Shown: positions 40,976-45,550 of the stretch, one piece after another | Numbering within the stretch: the first letter of the stretch is position 1 | Layout: each line of letters begins with the position of its first letter | Source of the DNA: Halocafeteria seosinensis | Taxonomy: Eukaryota; Sar; Bigyra; Bicosoecida | NCBI GenBank assembly: GCA_001687465.1 | Contig: LVLI01000209.1 | Coordinates: forward strand, 1-45,550 | Direction of reading: 5' to 3' | Length of the DNA: 45,550 nucleotides | Position numbers and translations under genes: made by a program | The notes under the pieces: model-generated | Databases searched by the model: none | What the model was told of the DNA's origin: nothing | The model's input: the letters and a program-made list of their open reading frames with translations, nothing else

Positions 40976-42643
40976 ATGAGTTTCTTCGCTAACCAAGCCA
41001 ATCTATCACAACGACTGAAAAGCACGGGTTTCGACTTTGGTTATTAACGCCAACAAGATTTTATCTTGCCAGACGGGGCTCGGTATTTCAACGATCCTGT
41101 GCTTGGCCGTTTGACCCGTCATGATGCCACTGTCTATGGTGAAAGCGGTTTTGTCACCCAACCGTATGAGCAAGAATTTGATACCGATTCCACATCGTTT
41201 CAGTTCTGTGGCAAATATGCTCCTATGCCCAGAAAGGAAAAGGTGGCGTCGCTGAACTACAATAAACCCATGGTTGGTACACCACCTGTACTGTTTGTCA
41301 ATCGCTATCAGATTCGTGATCCGCCTCAGCGGGAAATCCGTGATCCATCGTCCGCTCCCGTCTATGAAAACGTGGAACAAGTGCGTAACTATCTCAGCAA
41401 ATTTGCTCCGGCAAAGACTCCCATTGAAGACTTGGAACGTCAGTTTTTAAAGCAACAAATCCAACAGTTCAATAACAGTCAATTTGCCCGTGATCGGGAT
41501 AGTATTATTAAAGCCTTGAAATCCGCAGGTGCGTTTGAACAGGGGGACGCCCAAAAATCCACCAGCGAATTGATCAAACGAGCCAATCAACTGCGGAATC
41601 AAAACAATCCTGCGTTCGGTGATGAGGAATTCCAACAAGTACTGAACCGGTTACAGCAACAAACACAACAGATTCCCCAGCAAAATAAGGAACAATTACA
41701 ACAAATTCGCCAAATGAATGAAAGCCAAGCGTTGTCGCAAGTCGGGACACCCGAGCAGGGAGCAAATGGAAATACCCGACAAAATCTAGCCAATCAAATG
41801 GCGGAACAAGCCACAGAAGGTAAGTTACCAAGTTCTACCGAAGAGAGCAAGTTTGCCACGCCACCATCCACCGCACGAAAACGGTTGCAAGGAATGGGCA
41901 CAGGTGTTGGCCGTTCGCAGAATCCATTAAGCCGTGAACAAACGCTTCAAATGGCACAACAAAGCGAACGGTCACCGCCACCCGTATCGGAACGAACCAC
42001 CGGTGAAACACCTAGTCAATCCAGAGCGTCGGCACGGCATGAAGCCGACGTGGCACAGCAGAGTCGAGCACCAACGCAAACGGTGGAAGGGGACAAAGAA
42101 AGTGGTGTTCCAACCGCCGAACCTGATTTGCCCCAAACAGCCATTAACAAAGCCGAAAATGTAAGTCGCCGATTGTTACAAAACGATGACTTGAACATTA
42201 ATCGTTTCCGGACAGAAATGTCGGGTCAAGGTTTTTCCATGGCACAAATTGGACGACTTTGGAAACAAACCGGCAAAATCATGAAAGAAGCCCAGCCTAG
42301 TACAGGTCGGAGACAACTAAGTCCCGCTGGTGCAGGTGCAGGAGCAGGTGCTGAGGAAGAGATTCCTGAAGAGATTGGACAAGAAGAAAAACCTAAATTT
42401 AGCGATGGTTTCAAATTGGGTTCGAACGGTGAACAAGTAGCGGTGGATTTGCGAACAGGAGCGGTGGTCAATAGTAGGGGTAATACTCTTCGAAATGATA
42501 CCAAGAAAAAAGAGGGTATGCGTCAGTTTTTGAGTCAAAGTCAGAAAAATTGGAGTGACTTTAGTCGCAAATTTCAAAATCAAGTGACCCGCAAACTTGG
42601 AATCAGTGAAGACGAAGCCAAAACTTTATTGGCCAAGCGTTAA
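40976..42643 (+). pseudogene. Gln/Pro-rich scaffold-like gene, broken by a stop at codon 24
   Basis: Counterpart of 7794-9464. The ATG at 40976 follows AATATAATG, and the first 23 codons match L, but a TAA at 41045-41047 stands where L has CAA (Gln). The frame is then open for the remaining 532 codons. A single C-to-T change explains it. Restart downstream is possible, but no ATG lies close to a TATA motif. The conserved blocks (TRHDATVYGESGF, the Gln-rich middle, AGAGAGAEEEIPEEIG, NWSDFSRKFQNQV) are all present, so the break is recent. Confidence 0.8.
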
Positions 42644-42656
42644 GTTACATAATATA

Positions 42657-43658
42657 ATGCCGTCCCAACTATTTGAAGTGTTCACCGAAAACGAGTCGGA
42701 ATCATTCAATGTTGAACCGTTTCATTTCCCCATACGTGCGTGTTTTGCTGGTGATTCCGGATCTGGCAAAACCAATATTATTATGAACTTGGTTTTTAAC
42801 CATTTCAATACCATTCTGAAACGGGTAGTCTTAGTGTCCGGTAAGCCAGAGACCGCTGATAAATTTAAAGATATTTATGAAAAACGCAAACCTGACTTTG
42901 AATTGGTGGTTTTTCAGTCCTTCGAAGAAGACAAATTGACCGAAATCTTTGATGAAGTGGAAGAAAACCCCCAACCCACTTTGTATGTCTTTGAGGATTT
43001 ATTGTCCATGAATGTCTCGAAAAAGCAGTCGAACAACATTATCGACAGAATTGCCCAGAACGGCAGAGCCTCGCAAATCGGTATGATTATTAGTGCCCAA
43101 CGGTATAGCGATCTCAATCCCAACACCCGTTCCAACAACTGTTCCATGTTGGTCTTGTTTGAACGACCGCAGGAAATTAAGCGGGTGTTTGAAGAGCATC
43201 CCACTGGTCTGACGTTCAAGACGTTTGAGCAAATATTGGATCAACATACTGCTGAAAAATTTGATTTCTTAGTCATTGACCGAACCAAAGCCAAAGGAGA
43301 ACGACTGTTGGATAGTAACATGGACACCATAGAAACCAATCAGTCTAAGGCCGAGGTGTTGAAACCCAATGGTTCAAAAAATAAAGAAGACAAAAAGAAA
43401 GACAGTGGTGAATCCAAAACGAAGCGGAAGGCAAAAATAGAGTTGGTGAATATCCGGCGTCATCCCGAGAAAAAAGGGAAAATGGTGGCCAATTTTCGGG
43501 CGGGGGACAAAAAGTTTAGCGTGGCGTTTGGAAAGGATGATGTAGGCGGAAAAGGAAAATCCTCCATTCATCCGTCGGTCATTGCGGGTATGATATTTGA
43601 TGGTGGTGGGACGTTGAAGGAAAATATTGAGGCTTTTAAGAATAAATTTAGCATGTAA
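42657..43658 (+). CDS. FtsK/HerA-type genome packaging ATPase
   Basis: 333 residues, ortholog of 5955-6968. Walker A is GDSGSGKT, Walker B TLYVFEDL, and a QR motif lies in IISAQRYSDL. The frame is open from 42597 inside the preceding gene, but the start at 42657 follows ATAATATAATG. The first 30 and last 75 residues are close to the left copy, the centre is much more divergent. No GIY-YIG gene lies upstream of it, in contrast to L. Confidence 0.85.
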   Translation: MPSQLFEVFTENESESFNVEPFHFPIRACFAGDSGSGKTNIIMNLVFNHFNTILKRVVLVSGKPETADKFKDIYEKRKPDFELVVFQSFEEDKLTEIFDEVEENPQPTLYVFEDLLSMNVSKKQSNNIIDRIAQNGRASQIGMIISAQRYSDLNPNTRSNNCSMLVLFERPQEIKRVFEEHPTGLTFKTFEQILDQHTAEKFDFLVIDRTKAKGERLLDSNMDTIETNQSKAEVLKPNGSKNKEDKKKDSGESKTKRKAKIELVNIRRHPEKKGKMVANFRAGDKKFSVAFGKDDVGGKGKSSIHPSVIAGMIFDGGGTLKENIEAFKNKFSM

Positions 43659-43663
43659 CATAT

Positions 43664-44359
43664 ATGACCACAAATACCTATGGCGACTATTTTCTCGCTA
43701 TGGCAGAGGAAATGAGTAAGAGATTGGTTTCCCCAGCAGACAATAGTCCAGATTGTTGCTGTTTTTATCGGGTGATTGACCCCGATACAAATATGGAAAT
43801 TTGTCCCGATTGTGGCAAAGAATATCAACCGGATCTGAACTATGTCACCGAAAAAGACATTTTTTCGCCCATTTACAACCACAGCCGGAATAACTTTTTG
43901 AAGTTCCTGTTGAGCGTTCAAGGACGTCGTCAGAACACTTTACCGCCGAGACGGATTCGCCAATTTCGGCACTATTTGGATTCCAATGGGTTGAATTATT
44001 CGTTTTTCCGGTTGTATCGGTATTTTAGTGATCACAAACTGTTTGCAGAATACAGTCGGTTAAATGACTATCACTGTTATTTTAGTGAAGAGGTGTTGCC
44101 ACGAATCTCTAATATGTATCAATACCATATTTTACAGGTCTATGATCAAGTGTTTAATGCCTTTTCCAATATTGATACCGAACGCAAAAACCTGTTGGAA
44201 CATTCGTATATTCTGTTCAAGATCTTGGAACTGAATGGATCTCGGGATCTAGGCGAACAATTGGTCGTCTATCAAAGTAAATTTAGAACCAACGACAAAA
44301 TATGGGCAAAAATCTGTGACTATAATGGTTGGGAGTATTATCCGACAACCCAATGGTAA
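43664..44359 (+). CDS. VLTF-3-like viral late transcription factor
   Basis: 231 residues, about 96% identical to 5254-5949, with the cysteine set (CCC, CPDCG) and the YNHSRNNFLKFLLSVQGRR core unchanged. Of the first 23 codons, 13 differ between copies and 11 of these are silent, which shows long purifying selection on both lineages. It starts 5 nt after the ATPase stop, with ACATATATG at the start. Confidence 0.8.
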   Translation: MTTNTYGDYFLAMAEEMSKRLVSPADNSPDCCCFYRVIDPDTNMEICPDCGKEYQPDLNYVTEKDIFSPIYNHSRNNFLKFLLSVQGRRQNTLPPRRIRQFRHYLDSNGLNYSFFRLYRYFSDHKLFAEYSRLNDYHCYFSEEVLPRISNMYQYHILQVYDQVFNAFSNIDTERKNLLEHSYILFKILELNGSRDLGEQLVVYQSKFRTNDKIWAKICDYNGWEYYPTTQW

Positions 44360-44381
44360 AAAGAATTTCGGTGAATAATAT

Positions 44382-44540
44382 ATGCCAAGTCGCAAGAAGT
44401 TATTTAAGTCTGTGCCCAAAAAGGATCAACCATCCAAACAGAATCAATCCACTGGAGCAAGGCGTCGCCGATTTACCCAACCGGCAGGTGCTTCCGCCAA
44501 CAAAATTCGCAGGGTGTTGCGAACACCATCGGCTCGGTAA
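44382..44540 (+). CDS. Conserved 52-aa strongly basic protein
   Basis: Ortholog of 5072-5230. It begins MPSRKKLFKSVPKKDQP, has an RRRR run and ends FTQPAGASANKIRRVLRTPS plus AR. Same length as in L. The start follows GAATAATATATG. A candidate core or DNA-binding protein. Confidence 0.7.
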   Translation: MPSRKKLFKSVPKKDQPSKQNQSTGARRRRFTQPAGASANKIRRVLRTPSAR

Positions 44541-44566
44541 ATCAAGTGAAAAATAAGTCACTTGAT
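44541..44566 (+). promoter_or_regulatory. Covarying hairpin upstream of penton gene
   Basis: ATCAAGTGA and TCACTTGAT around an 8-nt loop, ending where the GATATAGCATG start of the penton gene begins. Relative to L, one T-A pair is C-G with pairing kept. Confidence 0.6.
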
Positions 44567-44571
44567 ATAGC

Positions 44572-45375
44572 ATGAGTTCAAAAAGGATTTTGATTAATAG
44601 CGATATAGATCGTCTGACCACGGATGAATCTCGGACTAAATTTCGGGTGTTTTTAGAAGACGCTGTTGGTGGTCATCGGCAGAAAGCCCAAATTGGCGTC
44701 GCCAAAGCGATTATCCCGAATACTGCATATCCCTTCAATGACAAAGATAACAAACTGTATTTCTATGACTCTGCTTCCGCTACCACGGCGACTAGTTTAA
44801 CAATTTCCACGACAACTTTGTTTCAGGATTTACAGCAGTTTGCGGATCATTTGACGGACTTGGCAAACAATGCAGGGTATCCAAACCTGACATTCGACAT
44901 TGACTCCGACAGTCAAAAAATTATTGTGGATAACGCCACCGGATCACAGGTGCGATTTCTGAAAACCGATACCGACATAGACAACAATAATTTGCCGGAT
45001 AAAGCCAACGAACGGGTGGGCTTGATTGCTTCTAGCGACTTTAACGCTATTGCCGACGCTTCCACCTATACATTGACGGGATTGCCACGGATTGCTAGTA
45101 CTTTGGTCTATAACATCTCTAGTAAGAGTATTGTGGATTCACGGAAAGTAATTAGTCCGAATGAAGAAATCACGCCGTCCGCTTTGGTGTCTATTCCCAA
45201 TAGCGTTAGTTTTGGTGACTTTTTGATTTACAGTCCGGAACGAAACTCTATTGTTATGCATCCGGTGGACGCTAGCCTCAGCGAATTTGACATAGAGTTA
45301 TTGGACGACAGTTATAGAAACATGAATCTGAATGGGTCTAACATTTATTTGGAGTTGCTCATGGAAATCCTTTAG
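44572..45375 (+). CDS. Candidate penton (minor capsid, single jelly-roll) protein
   Basis: 267 residues, the same length as 4240-5043 and about 90% identical. The TTTLFQDLQQFADHLTDL helix and the C-terminal SLSEFDIELLDDSYRNMNLN are kept. The most variable positions lie around residues 95-105 and 200. It is the last large gene of the virion block in both elements. Confidence 0.7.
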   Translation: MSSKRILINSDIDRLTTDESRTKFRVFLEDAVGGHRQKAQIGVAKAIIPNTAYPFNDKDNKLYFYDSASATTATSLTISTTTLFQDLQQFADHLTDLANNAGYPNLTFDIDSDSQKIIVDNATGSQVRFLKTDTDIDNNNLPDKANERVGLIASSDFNAIADASTYTLTGLPRIASTLVYNISSKSIVDSRKVISPNEEITPSALVSIPNSVSFGDFLIYSPERNSIVMHPVDASLSEFDIELLDDSYRNMNLNGSNIYLELLMEIL

Positions 45376-45399
45376 AGAATTAAGCAACAGAATATACTG

Positions 45400-45489
45400 A
45401 TGTTGGGTAAAAGGACTCGTCAAGCAAGAACTGTTGGGAAGTTAATTGATGCGGGACAGATGGTAGGCAAGATCCTTCAGCCAAAGTAG
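45400..45489 (+). CDS. Conserved 29-aa microprotein
   Basis: Ortholog of 4124-4213: MLGKRTRQARTVGKLIDAGQ, then MVGKILQPK. The differences from L (E to T, R to K, V to L, K to R-type changes) are mostly mild, and the DNA differs also at silent sites. The start follows GAATATACTG. It converges on the partial gene at the window edge. Confidence 0.75.
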   Translation: MLGKRTRQARTVGKLIDAGQMVGKILQPK

Positions 45490-45494
45490 ATTAT

Positions 45495-45519
45495 ATAAAG
45501 TCGCAAAGTGTGACTTTAT
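45495..45519. terminator. Conserved 25-nt hairpin at convergent gene junction
   Basis: Exact reverse complement of 4094-4118. Arms ATAAAGTC and GACTTTAT. It lies between the microprotein gene and the convergent partial gene, with AATAAA on the minus strand. Confidence 0.6.
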
Positions 45520-45521
45520 TT

Positions 45522-45550
45522 CTATTCTATGCCAAGGTAGTTTATTAGGT
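45522..45550 (-). CDS. Partial gene, C-terminal end of the 123-aa protein homologue
   Basis: Only the last eight or nine codons are in the window: LINYLGIE then stop, matching LIEHLGIE at the end of 3723-4094. This shows that the mirror order continues past the window, so element R probably has the rest of the cassette (HNH, 131-aa and oxygenase/methyltransferase genes or their replacements) beyond 45550. Confidence 0.65.

Noticed and set aside
4094-45519. Giant palindrome from assembly of one element read twice
   Set aside because: The arms differ in sequence throughout, mostly at silent sites, and in gene content. A false join near 27.2-27.9 kb is still possible.
1-45550. Bacterial prophage
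   Set aside because: Fibre repeats, HNH genes and a tRNA are phage-like, but pPolB of Polinton type, chromodomain integrase, VLTF-3-like factor and capsid genes point to a eukaryotic Polinton-like virus, with no phage terminase, portal or tail genes.

Overview
The window looks like eukaryotic nuclear DNA carrying two related endogenous viruses of the Polinton/Maverick and Polinton-like virus (PLV) group, lying in inverted orientation with their polymerase ends facing each other. The evidence is a protein-primed family B DNA polymerase, a retrovirus-type DDE integrase with a chromodomain, an FtsK/HerA-type packaging ATPase, candidate major capsid and penton proteins, and a poxvirus VLTF-3-like late transcription factor. 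No splice-type gene or bacterial operon signal (Shine-Dalgarno) was needed to read any viral gene. The host cannot be named. The left flank holds a decayed leucine-rich-repeat gene of a kind I associate with protists and giant viruses, which is only a weak hint.

Layout. 1-1040 is flanking DNA (decayed LRR coding sequence, a duplicated TG-rich block). 1146-1372 is a degenerate array of about 67-bp units, a candidate element end. 1482-27183 is element L (about 26 kb): a rightward cassette (2OG-oxygenase/FkbM methyltransferase fusion, unknown protein, HNH nuclease, unknown protein); then a long leftward virion block (29-aa microprotein, penton, basic protein, VLTF-3, ATPase, GIY-YIG, scaffold-like protein, MCP, HNH, disordered protein, lipase, membrane protein, small proteins, tRNA, DUF3820-like protein, a RING protein on the other strand, fibres, fibre tip, basic protein, HNH); then rightward pPolB and integrase, closed by nine regularly spaced copies of a 12-bp palindrome. 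27184-27846 is a spacer with about 155-180-bp direct repeats. 27847-45550 is element R, a mirror image of L that runs out of the window. Its pPolB is cut to the first 354 residues and its integrase is absent.

The two elements are related viruses, not a host duplication: most differences between paired genes are synonymous (in VLTF-3, 11 of the 13 codons that differ among the first 23), and cargo genes differ between them (two GIY-YIG genes, HNH genes, a tRNA plus 136-aa gene, an acidic 113-aa gene). Both carry damage: R has an in-frame stop in the scaffold-like gene and a truncated polymerase; L has a 4-base deletion just after the start of the disordered protein gene.

The most striking result is a two-class start-site code seen in both elements. 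Polymerase, homing nucleases and other non-virion genes have AAAAATGATTG (or AATG variants), whose internal ATG lies 25-33 nt before the true start. Virion genes, and integrase, have TATA within 0-6 nt of the ATG, recalling the poxvirus TAAAT(G) late element and fitting the encoded VLTF-3-like factor. Other notable features are a receptor-binding fibre tip swapped between a beta-helix form (L) and a tandem LamG form (R) behind one conserved anchor, phage-like fibre repeats in a Polinton-type virus, a conserved 29-aa microprotein, and a hairpin ahead of the penton gene with a compensatory base-pair change. All identifications are by eye from sequence motifs; no search or alignment program was run.
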